Below the pieces are notes generated by a model, which had not been told where the DNA came from, did not search any database, and was given only the letters and a program-made list of their open reading frames with translations. 22,414 nucleotides of DNA from Bacteroidales bacterium (GTDB lineage Bacteria; Bacteroidota; Bacteroidia; Bacteroidales; WCHB1-69): NCBI GenBank assembly GCA_012838875.1, contig DUOL01000237.1:1-22414 (forward strand), given 5' to 3'. The translations under genes and the position numbers were made by a program. Every line of letters begins with the position of its first letter. Within the stretch, counting starts at the first letter, position 1. Positions 16,701 to 22,414 of the stretch are shown one piece after another.

Positions 16701-18679
16701 CTTATCGCACAACTACTTATTATCTTAAAGCCGTTAGTCAATATTGCGAAATCATGGATAGTGTTAAAGTTGTTGTTATTCCCTTTTATGTTACTTCGCC
16801 TCCCTTTTACACTATTTGTTACGAAGATTCAACACAAATTTCCGTACGAGTTTCTCCGCAAGGAACCTATCTATACGATTGGCAACCCACACAAACCATT
16901 ATCGATAGTTCCAACGTAGCCATGCCTTGGGTTAATCCTATGGTTAACACGATTTATACGGCAACGGTAACTAATGAGTACGGTTGTGTGGCAACGGCAA
17001 CCGTAACAGTCAATATCAAAAAATTAGAAGCTGATATTGTAACTACGCCCGTTTCTTGTTATCAAGAAAGTGACGGAACCGCAACTATTACGCCGACTGA
17101 AGGATTAGCACCCTATTTTTATCAATGGTCCAACGGAGCAACGACACCAAATCTTATAAATCTACCGGCGGGAGAATATATCGTCCTGATTACCGACTCG
17201 CTTGGCTGTAAAACGATTGATACGATTATTATTTCCGAACCTTCACCTATTACGGTCTCGCTCGTTACAGTTACACCGGTCGTTTGCGACCAAATTTGTA
17301 ATGGCAGCATGACCATTACAGCCTCCGGAGGAACGGGAAATTTAACTTTTCACTGGTTACACGATAGCATCGGACCTGTTTTAACAGACTTATGCGCAGG
17401 CATTTATACGGTTAAGGTTACCGATGAAAATCAATGTACGGTCGTTGCCTCTTTTCCACTTCCCGATACTTCGTCAAATAGTATAGCCGTGATTACTACC
17501 CCGCCCTTATGTTACGGGGATTGTAACGGTAGGCTTGCCTTAGATTTGGATTTTAATATGCCTTATTCCGTTTTATGGGATAACGGTCTCACCGATACGT
17601 TGTTAGATAGTCTTTGTGCGGGCAACTATCACGCCTTTATCTCGGAAACGTCAGGCTGCACTTACGATATTTACAGTTATATACCCGAAGTTCCACCGTT
17701 GGAGTTTGCCAATATTTTCACTCATTCGCCCTCTTGTTACGGCGATGCCAATGGTATTATCACACTACAAATTCGTGGGGGCACTCCGCCCTATCGTTAC
17801 TTCATTGATAATAACTCGGCACAAGCAATTATCAATAATTTAGCCTCCGGGACCTACCATTTAACCGTTATGGACGCAAATAATTGTCGAATCGACTCTA
17901 TTTTCTGGCTTTCGGAGCCGAATCCCATTCTTGTAACCGAACGCCACAACCAGCCTCCGTGTCCGCAGGTTTGCAATGCCACACTATCGTTAACAGTGGA
18001 AGGAGGTACTCCGCCCTACCGTTATAATTGGAGTAACGGTAATAATTTGCCGTATGGGGAAAGTTTGTGCGTAGGGACTTACACTATTACAACCAAAGAT
18101 GCTAACAACTGCGTATCTACGATTACGGTTACGATACAAGATTCGTCACTATTTCCTGTCGATATTCACGCATGGAGCGATGTTGACACGCTATACAAAG
18201 GAGCTACGACCAACATTCACGCTACCGAATTGGAAAATTTCTCTTACCAATGGACACCTCCCACAGGAGTTGCTTCTCCCACCTCTCCCAATAGCGCCGT
18301 TACGCCTCCCTATACAATCTCTTATGTCATTGTCGTTCGAGACCGATACGGGTGCGAAAAGAGCGACACAGTTACTATTTTTGTCAAAGATGTTATCTGT
18401 GATGAGCCTTACATTTTTGTTCCCTCCGCATTCTCGCCCAATTACGATGGGATTAATGATATTTTATATGTTCGTGGAGAGACTATCGAAAAATTCGTTT
18501 TGCGTGTTTACGACCGCTGGGGAGCGTTGATTTTTGAAACAAAAGACCAAAACAAAGGCTGGGATGGCACTTACAAGAATAAAGAGTGTCCGGCGGGGGT
18601 ATATGACTACTATCTGGAAGTGTGGTGTCTCGGCGAAAAACAATACTTCAAAAAAGGAAATGTAACGCTCCTGAGATAG
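13745..18679 (+). CDS. Giant secreted surface protein with SBBP, PKD and SprB-like repeats and gliding-motility (type B T9SS) C-terminal domain
   Basis: The 1644-residue product starts with a long N-region and signal peptide (hydrophobic core about 23-38; the ATG at 13766 is an alternative start). It then has a conserved N-terminal beta domain (about 47-265, DUF7948-like), a beta-propeller region of SBBP-type repeats (about 268-770; STYLGGSGTD, STYIGGSGND, SSYLGGSGDD, each followed by DFPVT-like motifs), and a PKD domain (about 772-855; YFWDFGDGSTSTEYAPTHAY). Ig-like modules follow (about 858-1090), then five SprB-like repeats (about 1098-1465; SCYQESDGTATI, SCYGDANGIITL) and one more Ig-like module. 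The end (1555-1644; FVPSAFSPNYDGINDILYVRG ... YDRWGALIFET) is the CHU_C/type B T9SS domain. It is an exported, surface-bound protein, probably an adhesin; there is no enzymatic motif. It follows the C10 protease by 33 bp. Confidence 0.9.
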   Translation: MNNSLNKMILKFIFNFTLLFKRGLLLLFIFLFFNSTLLAHHRDTFTVHQLEFVENKTQWEEQILYKASLQGCVFFAEKERITYVFLNSKQLADFNKAKRDPSAIHSGFIDATAYQVNFVNANKNVEVSGENQCSSYNNYYLGNNPEKWSSKVRKFHKIRYRELYDGIDLFFLQKDFNFKYEFVVKPGANPQDIQLEYEGMKGLILSKGNLVVSTTNGQIIELKPFAYQLTANGDTITVDCNYKIKKQKTVVFSIENYNTSLPLIIDPVLIFSTYSGSTADNWGYSATYDRYGNAYSGGNVFNIGYPTTLGAYQINYGGGSCDIAISKFDALGSFLHFSTYLGGSGTDIPHSLIVNSNDELVVLGTTSSSDYPVTPDAYSTTFQGGSYYLLTSVLRYNDGSDIVLTKFNSSGTALLGSTYIGGSGNDGLNTVAGLKKNYADEVRGEVNVDEQNNIYIVSSTQSTDFPVTAGVLQPQHNGGVQDACIIKMNHNLTNMIWSSYLGGSGDDAAYSMVLASDKSIYLCGGTNSFDFPMTANAVQPSFAGGVADGYVAHISPNGNQLLHSTFMGRSGYDQSYLIKNDRNNYPHIFGQTDATGVTWIQNVLWFVPSGGQFLTKLSPSLDTIVWSTAFGRGLGGIDISPTALLVDLCNNIYMSGWGSPVLNAGQGGTAGLPITADAFQVTTDNNDYYFICITDDVSSLVYATYFGSPNALEHVDGGTSRFDNKGRIYQAVCAGCGGLSDFPTTPGAWSEINGSRNCNIGIIKFDFDLPAIVADFYIPPTVCAPISLTFNNMSQSISPNTQYFWDFGDGSTSTEYAPTHAYTQSGIYQIRLIVQDLGSCNFTDTMTRQLVVLANTNRILDPVGICAGDFVQIGIPPSGSDETCQWTPTTNLDNPTISNPIASPTTTTQYTLYVSNGVCTDTLRQNVIVDNLQIDAGNNDTICTGDTAYLVPSIVGNATQFYWSRSPNFTNIINSNTSQATLTVSPYRTTTYYLKAVSQYCEIMDSVKVVVIPFYVTSPPFYTICYEDSTQISVRVSPQGTYLYDWQPTQTIIDSSNVAMPWVNPMVNTIYTATVTNEYGCVATATVTVNIKKLEADIVTTPVSCYQESDGTATITPTEGLAPYFYQWSNGATTPNLINLPAGEYIVLITDSLGCKTIDTIIISEPSPITVSLVTVTPVVCDQICNGSMTITASGGTGNLTFHWLHDSIGPVLTDLCAGIYTVKVTDENQCTVVASFPLPDTSSNSIAVITTPPLCYGDCNGRLALDLDFNMPYSVLWDNGLTDTLLDSLCAGNYHAFISETSGCTYDIYSYIPEVPPLEFANIFTHSPSCYGDANGIITLQIRGGTPPYRYFIDNNSAQAIINNLASGTYHLTVMDANNCRIDSIFWLSEPNPILVTERHNQPPCPQVCNATLSLTVEGGTPPYRYNWSNGNNLPYGESLCVGTYTITTKDANNCVSTITVTIQDSSLFPVDIHAWSDVDTLYKGATTNIHATELENFSYQWTPPTGVASPTSPNSAVTPPYTISYVIVVRDRYGCEKSDTVTIFVKDVICDEPYIFVPSAFSPNYDGINDILYVRGETIEKFVLRVYDRWGALIFETKDQNKGWDGTYKNKECPAGVYDYYLEVWCLGEKQYFKKGNVTLLR

Positions 18680-18731
18680 TTGTTTTTCACATATCAGCAT
18701 TCAAATAATAAAGTTATTGATTTTATTTTTT

Positions 18732-18915
18732 ATTAGGACGTGCCCCCTCGCTACGCTCGGGGTCGGCGCCCGGTTACAAGTCCGCGGGCACAAGCCGTGG
18801 GGGCGCAAGGCGGCAAAAAGAGCTTACAAGCTCGCTTTTTTGCCGCCGCGTCCCCAGCGGCTTCCGCCCTTGCGGGCTTTCCACCTAAGCGCCTCACGCA
18901 AGAGACTTGTTCGTA
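18732..18915 (-). repeat. GC-rich palindromic repeat, family B, copy 2
   Basis: The core 18735-18899 is the inverse of copy 1 (416-249), nearly identical over the first about 140 bp from the head. It diverges only in the tail hairpin, where this copy has CCCC-GAGCGTAGCGA-GGGG, as in family A, and copy 1 has CCCGT...ACGGG. It lies between the ends of two convergent genes (18679 and 19085). Short open frames through it are not genes. Confidence 0.9.
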
Positions 18916-19084
18916 TAATATTTTCAATTACGCCCAACAATAATTTTGTCTTATAATTTTCGAATATCAAGGATTTTAGACTTGGCATGCAGACTATGAA
19001 AATTAATAAACACAGATATTCCCTTATTTGACATAACATTCAGGTTACCAAAAGAATTTTCCCCTATACACATATTATAGATAA
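18916..19084. other. Intergenic AT-rich sequence between repeat B2 and the PIN-domain gene
   Basis: With 18680-18731, this is the non-repeat part of a 405-bp gene-free stretch between convergent genes. No promoter, RNA structure or credible small gene was seen. No clear intrinsic terminator was found for either flanking gene; the hairpin of repeat B2 may stop transcription from 18679. Confidence 0.5.
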
Positions 19085-19597
19085 CTATTTCCAAATTCTT
19101 AAGCGCTTTTCAATTTCTTCAACTAATTTTTTATTATTCCTAAAAAGATAATTAGAAGCGACAAGTTGCTCTAATTTCATCTTAGCAGCTTGGGGAGTTA
19201 GCGCTGCTGTTTCGACAAATTTATCAAAAATCCAAATCATTCCGTGATATTCAATCCCATTATTTTTGGCACAATTTCTAAGAGTCTTATCACTACTCAA
19301 CACACAAGCATTGATTTTATTAGCGACATGTAAGACTGATTTATCAGCTTCGGATAAAGATTTAGGATACTTCTTGTTGAAAATTTGAATAAAATCTTTT
19401 TCTTGCAGATTATGGACCTTTAATTTAGCAACAGATCTATAAACTTGAAGAACTTCTTGCTGTTCTGGATACAACTCAAATAAGACCGCAGAAGTAGTAT
19501 GTATTTCTAACTCAAGATTGAAAAAAGATTCTAGCAATCTTAAATCATACAAATCTATAAAGATATTAGCATCAGTAACAGCAACTTTTAGTTTCAC
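19085..19597 (-). CDS. PIN-domain protein, probable RNase toxin-like partner
   Basis: The 170-residue product has the PIN (VapC-like) acidic quartet in order: D9 in VTDANIFIDL, E41 in AVLFELYP, D85 in LSEADKSVLH and D103 in LSSDKTLRN. PIN proteins with these residues are metal-dependent ribonucleases, and many are toxins of type II toxin-antitoxin pairs. The C-terminal about 45 residues are a helical extension. The start is GTG at 19597 (MKLKVAVTDANIF gives the usual lead-in), 24 bp after the stop of the Xre/ImmA-IrrE gene, so the two are almost certainly co-transcribed. Antitoxin-first order fits a toxin-antitoxin arrangement. Target RNA and toxicity cannot be read from the sequence. Confidence 0.85.
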   Translation of the reverse strand: MKLKVAVTDANIFIDLYDLRLLESFFNLELEIHTTSAVLFELYPEQQEVLQVYRSVAKLKVHNLQEKDFIQIFNKKYPKSLSEADKSVLHVANKINACVLSSDKTLRNCAKNNGIEYHGMIWIFDKFVETAALTPQAAKMKLEQLVASNYLFRNNKKLVEEIEKRLRIWK

Positions 19598-19621
19598 TCT
19601 TAGTATTAAATAGTTATGAAC

Positions 19622-20680
19622 TTAAAAAATCATTTGACACTCGCTTCTGAAATCTGCTAAAGTCCTGTTGCTCAAAGACGCTGCTTTCGACATTGAAATT
19701 TGCTCTTCAACTAAAGCACGAAATAAAAGTTGCTCAAAACGATTACTCTCCTCTATACCATTATACTCAAAAGGTTCATCTATTTTCCAATTCATCTGTT
19801 TAATGATAAAAAAGAATTGTTTAGCGTAGTGTTTGTCGATAATACCACAGTCTTTGGCTCTCATAACGACTGCTTGCATAGAGATTCCATATTGTTTTTT
19901 AATATTACCCAGTTCATTAATTGAAAGTTTATTTCTCCTATCGCCCAACTCTGCCTTTATCGTTTTTTCCGGCAATAACATTGCCCCCGCAAACTGATAA
20001 CATAAAGTCTCTTTTTCTTTTTGACTCACATCCCCAAAATTTAAAAGCAAGTGAGCTAATTCATGTAAAAGTGTAAATCTAACTCTATCAGGCTTATTGG
20101 TCTTCTTAATATTATAAACAATCACAGGAATATTACTGTTAACAAACGTTTGTAAGCCGTCAAAATCCTCATCCACATCCAACTTCACAACCTTAATATT
20201 TTTATCTTCCAAAAGTTCAACCACATTAAAAATTGCTCCACCGCCCAAATTCCAACATTCTCTCAAACGGTTCGCCGCTTCGTTAACTTGTTCGTAAGAG
20301 GTAATAACAGCAATATTTTTAAGCGGATTTTCGAACTCAATCCTCAATCCTAAAATTTCTTCCAACTCTAAATAACGCGACAAATACTCTTTGGTCTTCT
20401 CCTTTATCATTAAAGCCTCTTTTTTTGGCATTTTGCTCAATTTACGATATTCTATTTCACCCAATTCCACATTAGTAGTTCTAAAAAAGAAATCCGGAGT
20501 TACATTTAATGCTTTACTTAATAAATTTATTTTATCATTGTCGGGTAGCACCTCGCCTTTCTCGTACCGATGCAACGCTTGACGAGAAAATTTATGTCCC
20601 AAAGCATCAGCTAAATCCTGTAATGAAAACCCTTTCATTAAACGGGCTGATTTAAACCGTTCTGCAAATATCTTTCTCAT
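19622..20680 (-). CDS. Xre-type HTH / ImmA-IrrE metallopeptidase fusion, probable antitoxin or regulator
   Basis: From the ATG at 20680 the product has 352 residues. Residues about 1-65 are an Xre/Cro-type helix-turn-helix (FKSARLMKGFSLQDLADALG ... RQALHRYEKGEVLP). The middle carries an ImmA/IrrE (COG2856) zinc-peptidase motif LLHELAHLLL (H206, E207, H210), with the third ligand region KETLCYQFAGAMLLPE. The C-terminal RALVEEQISMSKAASL segment is typical of this family. Such fusions act as DNA-binding repressors that can be inactivated by, or carry out, regulated proteolysis. A TTG at 20728 would add 16 residues but lies upstream of the -7 box at 20711-20704, so I use the ATG. The HTH domain probably represses its own promoter. 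It precedes the PIN-domain gene by 24 bp. Confidence 0.88.
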   Translation of the reverse strand: MRKIFAERFKSARLMKGFSLQDLADALGHKFSRQALHRYEKGEVLPDNDKINLLSKALNVTPDFFFRTTNVELGEIEYRKLSKMPKKEALMIKEKTKEYLSRYLELEEILGLRIEFENPLKNIAVITSYEQVNEAANRLRECWNLGGGAIFNVVELLEDKNIKVVKLDVDEDFDGLQTFVNSNIPVIVYNIKKTNKPDRVRFTLLHELAHLLLNFGDVSQKEKETLCYQFAGAMLLPEKTIKAELGDRRNKLSINELGNIKKQYGISMQAVVMRAKDCGIIDKHYAKQFFFIIKQMNWKIDEPFEYNGIEESNRFEQLLFRALVEEQISMSKAASLSNRTLADFRSECQMIF

Positions 20681-20703
20681 TTTTATCAATTTTAATTTTA
20701 TGA

Positions 20704-20711
20704 CAAAGATA
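20704..20711 (-). promoter_or_regulatory. -7 promoter box of the HTH-ImmA/IrrE–PIN unit (TATCTTTG)
   Basis: Minus-strand TATCTTTG matches TAnnTTTG exactly and ends 23 bases before the ATG at 20680. A TTTG lies upstream (20729-20726), but only 14 bases away, shorter than the usual -33 spacing. Confidence 0.65.
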
Positions 20712-20729
20712 ATACTTTTAGTTGACAAA

Positions 20730-20938
20730 TAGACGATAATTATAATATTTTTTTATATGAGTTGTAACTATAGATATTATAATATGTTAATAAAGCATTT
20801 ATATAAAAGAGATTAAAAAACTTTCACTAAAAATAAATGATTGACAAATTTACATTCTTTTCATAGCTATTACATTACTTAAAAGGGAGGGAATATTGGA
20901 CAGCAGTGTAAAATAATTTCACCTTTCCGCTTGGTTCG
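20730..20938. other. AT-rich intergenic sequence upstream of the HTH-PIN unit
   Basis: With repeat A2 this fills the stretch of about 500 bp between the HTH gene and the small heat shock gene. It is very AT-rich, with no open frame of note and no recognised RNA. It may contain operators of the HTH protein, but I could not pick out a convincing repeated site. Confidence 0.45.
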
Positions 20939-21100
20939 GCGTGAGGGCGCAGCCGGATAGCCCGCAAAGGAAGGAGCTTTGAAGAGCAAGGAGAAAAAGA
21001 GCGACTTTAGAAGCTCCTTTTTCGACTATGCTATTCATAGCTCCTTCCTGCGGACTTGGAGGCGGAGACCGACCCCGAGCGTAGCGAGGGAACACGCCCT
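20939..21100 (+). repeat. GC-rich palindromic repeat, family A, copy 2 (complete)
   Basis: It begins GCGTGAGGGCGC and ends CACGCCCT followed by AATT, the same ends as family B. The central imperfect palindrome pairs GGAAGGAGCT (20969-20978) with AGCTCCTTCC (21039-21048) and continues inward through GAAAAAG/CTTTTTC. The tail carries CCCCGAGCGTAGCGAGGG, as in B2. The inverse copy at 1-124 matches base for base in length. Confidence 0.9.
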
Positions 21101-21121
21101 AATTAATATTAAAATAGAAAT

Positions 21122-21164
21122 AAAAAAAAGAGCCTCACAAATATTATTAAATTTATGAGACTCT
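21122..21164 (-). terminator. Intrinsic terminator after the small heat shock gene
   Basis: On the minus strand AGAGTCTCATAAAT pairs with ATTTGTGAGGCTCT (two G-U wobbles), followed directly by eight T. It lies 23 bp past the gene's stop, before repeat A2. Confidence 0.85.
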
Positions 21165-21187
21165 GCGGAAAGAATTTTACGAGTTTA

Positions 21188-21631
21188 TTATTTAATCTTT
21201 ATCTCTCTGAGTGGCTTTGGTTTAGACTCTTCTCTCTTCGGAATAATAACTTTTAAAATTCCCTGCTCATAATTAGCTTCGATTTTTTCTTTGTTGGCAC
21301 TTTCGGGAATCGTAAAAGACCTGCAGAATGAGAGATAGCTGTACTCTTTGCGAGTAAATTGCTTTCCTTCAGTATGTTCCGTTTCTTCTTGCTTGTCAGA
21401 AGATATCGTCAGCACATTGTTGTTCAATTCGATTTTGAAATCTTTCTTTTCAAAACCCGGGGCTGCAACTTCTAACTCAAAATTGTCTTCGCTCTCAAGA
21501 ATATTCACCGAGGGAATCGTTGTGTTTGTAGACGAGAAAGTACGAGAGTTAAAATCTAACCAATCACGCCCAAAAAAATCGTTAAATAATGCCGGAAACA
21601 TAAAGTTTTCGTTCTTTTTCATAATTGACAT
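21188..21631 (-). CDS. Small heat shock protein (Hsp20/alpha-crystallin family)
   Basis: The 147-residue product is an ATP-independent chaperone that holds unfolding proteins in the cytoplasm as an oligomer. A short N-terminal arm (MFPALFNDFFGRDW) precedes the alpha-crystallin domain (about 38-132), which shows VAAPGFEKKDFKIEL, YSYLSFCRSFTIPE and the end motif YEQGILKVIIPK. The C-terminal tail carries an I-x-I/V-like REIKIK. Length is typical. The ATG at 21631 is fixed by a strong Shine-Dalgarno, AAAAGGAGGT, five bases upstream; the ATG at 21622 is an alternative without one. Upstream lie a sigma54-type promoter and two inverted repeats, and a good terminator follows. It is a single-gene unit. 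Confidence 0.95.
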   Translation of the reverse strand: MSIMKKNENFMFPALFNDFFGRDWLDFNSRTFSSTNTTIPSVNILESEDNFELEVAAPGFEKKDFKIELNNNVLTISSDKQEETEHTEGKQFTRKEYSYLSFCRSFTIPESANKEKIEANYEQGILKVIIPKREESKPKPLREIKIK

Positions 21632-21635
21632 AATG

Positions 21636-21645
21636 ACCTCCTTTT
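21636..21645 (-). promoter_or_regulatory. Strong Shine-Dalgarno of the hsp20 gene
   Basis: Minus-strand AAAAGGAGGT, then CATT, then ATG. Near-perfect anti-16S complementarity at good spacing. The other genes in this window show nothing comparable, and Bacteroidota rarely use such sites, so it stands out and fixes the start at 21631. Confidence 0.85.
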
Positions 21646-21691
21646 AAAATTGTTTATTTTTATTTTATATTATCTATCTATTATTAACTCA

Positions 21692-21707
21692 TGCAAAACA
21701 AATGCCA
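21692..21707 (-). promoter_or_regulatory. Candidate sigma54 (-24/-12) promoter of hsp20
   Basis: Minus-strand TGGCATTTGTTTTGCA fits TGGCAC-N5-TTGCA at every fixed base except C6, with the required 10 bases between GG and GC. Transcription would start near 21681, giving a leader of about 50 bases with the Shine-Dalgarno at its end. No TAnnTTTG box was found in the same region. Confidence 0.6.
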
Positions 21708-21782
21708 TAAAAATATTTCTTAAACGATATTTGTTAAAAACCTGATTAACAAACAGATAATAAAATGAAAGAAAAGATAACC

Positions 21783-21827
21783 TGTCAATATGACGGCTTA
21801 CGGATTGTGTTATATGACAAAATGTCA
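21783..21827. promoter_or_regulatory. Two inverted repeats, possible enhancer sites for a sigma54 activator
   Basis: GTCA-ATA-TGAC (21784-21794) and TGACA-AAA-TGTCA (21815-21827) share TGAC/GTCA half-sites. Their centres are 32 bp apart (about three helical turns) and sit about 105-140 bp upstream of the predicted hsp20 transcription start, the usual place for activator sites. Neither has a T-run that would make it a terminator for the RapZ-like gene. Confidence 0.4.
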
Positions 21828-21833
21828 GTATTA

Positions 21834-22367
21834 TTAATTGGGAAGGTTTGTATGTTTCAGTTCGATATGAATTCGGTTTGAATATTTTTCTTTAAGATAT
21901 TTTTGCAACTGTTCCGCAAAATATACGGAGCGATGTTGCCCGCCCGTGCAACCGAAATTGACCATTAAGTTGGTAAACTTCCGTTCTAAGTAGTTGTTTA
22001 CAGAACTTTCAACTAATGCAAAGGTACGCTCTTTAAACTGTGCAACTTCACTATATTTTTCTAAATAAGCAATGACGGAAATATCTTTTCCCGTTGCGTT
22101 GGCATACAGTTTCTCACGTCCCGGATTAGGCAACGCACGACAATCAAAGACAAAACCTCCGCCATTAGCCGAAAAATCTTGTGGAATCCCTTTTTTGTAC
22201 GAAAAACTTGTAATGGTTACCGTCAGGATATCGCGTTTGGATAATGAAGGGAAAATAGGCGATTGAATCAGTGCTACAAGTAACTCACGTAGTAACGGAA
22301 TATCCGGCAAATTTTTGGAATTTTCCAATAAAAAAGATAGATTTTTTAATGCGTACGGAATACTCAA
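21834..22367 (-). CDS. RapZ C-terminal-domain protein (5' part missing or frame-shifted)
   Basis: The readable frame encodes the C-terminal domain of RapZ/YvcJ: SYKKGIPQD, GGGFVFDCRALPNPGR (69-84) and NFGCTGGQHRSVYFAEQL (137-154). In E. coli this domain binds the sRNA GlmZ; its role in Bacteroidota is not known to me. The first codon at 22367 is TTG in the middle of a conserved-looking segment (SHFLLSIPYALKNL), and an in-frame TGA lies at 22391-22389, so this is unlikely to be the true start. In the next frame, 22412-22380 reads AYGYRGYFERK, which joins smoothly to SHFLLSIPYALKN if two bases (AG) of the GAAAGAAAGAGAG run are removed. In this phylum the domain is, to my recollection, often fused to an N-terminal aminoglycoside phosphotransferase-like kinase, which would lie beyond the window. 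Confidence 0.8.
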   Translation of the reverse strand: MSIPYALKNLSFLLENSKNLPDIPLLRELLVALIQSPIFPSLSKRDILTVTITSFSYKKGIPQDFSANGGGFVFDCRALPNPGREKLYANATGKDISVIAYLEKYSEVAQFKERTFALVESSVNNYLERKFTNLMVNFGCTGGQHRSVYFAEQLQKYLKEKYSNRIHIELKHTNLPN

Positions 22368-22414
22368 AAGGAAATGACTCTTTCTTTCAAAATAACCACG
22401 ATAGCCATAAGCTC
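22364..22414 (-). pseudogene. Upstream fragment of the RapZ-like gene in another frame
   Basis: This frame enters from outside the window and reads AYGYRGYFERKRVISF before a TGA at 22366-22364. The first 11 residues look like the continuation of the RapZ-domain protein upstream of SHFLLSIP, but are offset by two bases. It is probably the end of the N-terminal part of the same gene, broken here by a short indel that is either real or a sequencing error. Confidence 0.5.

Noticed and set aside
17035..18140. Direct DNA repeats or a CRISPR-like array in the giant surface-protein gene
   Set aside because: The periodicity is of diverged SprB-like protein modules (about 70 residues each), not identical short DNA repeats.
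18900..19084. Search for tRNA or small RNA genes in the longer gaps
   Set aside because: No cloverleaf, CCA end or other recognisable RNA structure was found apart from the repeat hairpins.
20681..20728. Upstream TTG start for the HTH-ImmA/IrrE gene
   Set aside because: The -7 box at 20711-20704 lies within it, and the ATG at 20680 opens directly on the HTH domain.
21815..21827. TGACAAAATGTCA as terminator of the RapZ-like gene
   Set aside because: The stem is only five base pairs and no T-run follows on the minus strand.

Overview
The window looks like a chromosomal segment of a low-GC Bacteroidota (Bacteroidales-like) genome. The evidence is the phylum-specific -7 promoter box TAnnTTTG before several genes, the general absence of Shine-Dalgarno sequences, and two adjacent secreted proteins that end in the two kinds of type IX secretion (T9SS) sorting domain.

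Layout. 1-463: two GC-rich palindromic repeats (A1, B1) and AT-rich spacer. 464-2286 (minus): a coupled pair, histidyl-tRNA synthetase then a low-molecular-weight protein tyrosine phosphatase. 2394-3008 (plus): ribosomal protein L25 with its own terminator. 3053-9421 (minus): a three-gene cluster, a classical GAPDH, a 1366-residue PPDK-like dikinase that lacks the PEP/pyruvate TIM barrel, and a divergent long GAPDH. 9545-11599 (plus): methionyl-tRNA synthetase. 11639-18679 (plus): a C10 (streptopain-like) cysteine protease with a type A T9SS domain, then a 1644-residue surface protein (SBBP, PKD and SprB-like repeats) with a gliding-motility-type (type B) C-terminal domain. 18732-18915: repeat B2. 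19085-20680 (minus): an Xre/ImmA-IrrE regulator plus PIN-domain protein, probably a toxin-antitoxin-like pair. 20939-21100: repeat A2. 21188-21631 (minus): a small heat shock protein with a sigma54-type promoter, paired upstream inverted repeats and a strong Shine-Dalgarno. 21834-22414 (minus, runs off the window): a RapZ C-terminal domain whose upstream part appears to be frame-shifted.

The translation genes (hisS, rplY, metG) are housekeeping. The GAPDH-dikinase-GAPDH cluster is the best candidate for an undescribed metabolic or regulatory module. The four GC-rich elements share conserved ends but have different central hairpins that both still pair. They lie in the order A1-B1 ... B2-A2, as nested inverted repeats around about 18.5 kb, and B2 and A2 bracket the toxin-antitoxin-like islet. 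No tRNA, rRNA, CRISPR array or transposase gene was seen. All family assignments come from reading motifs, not from searches.
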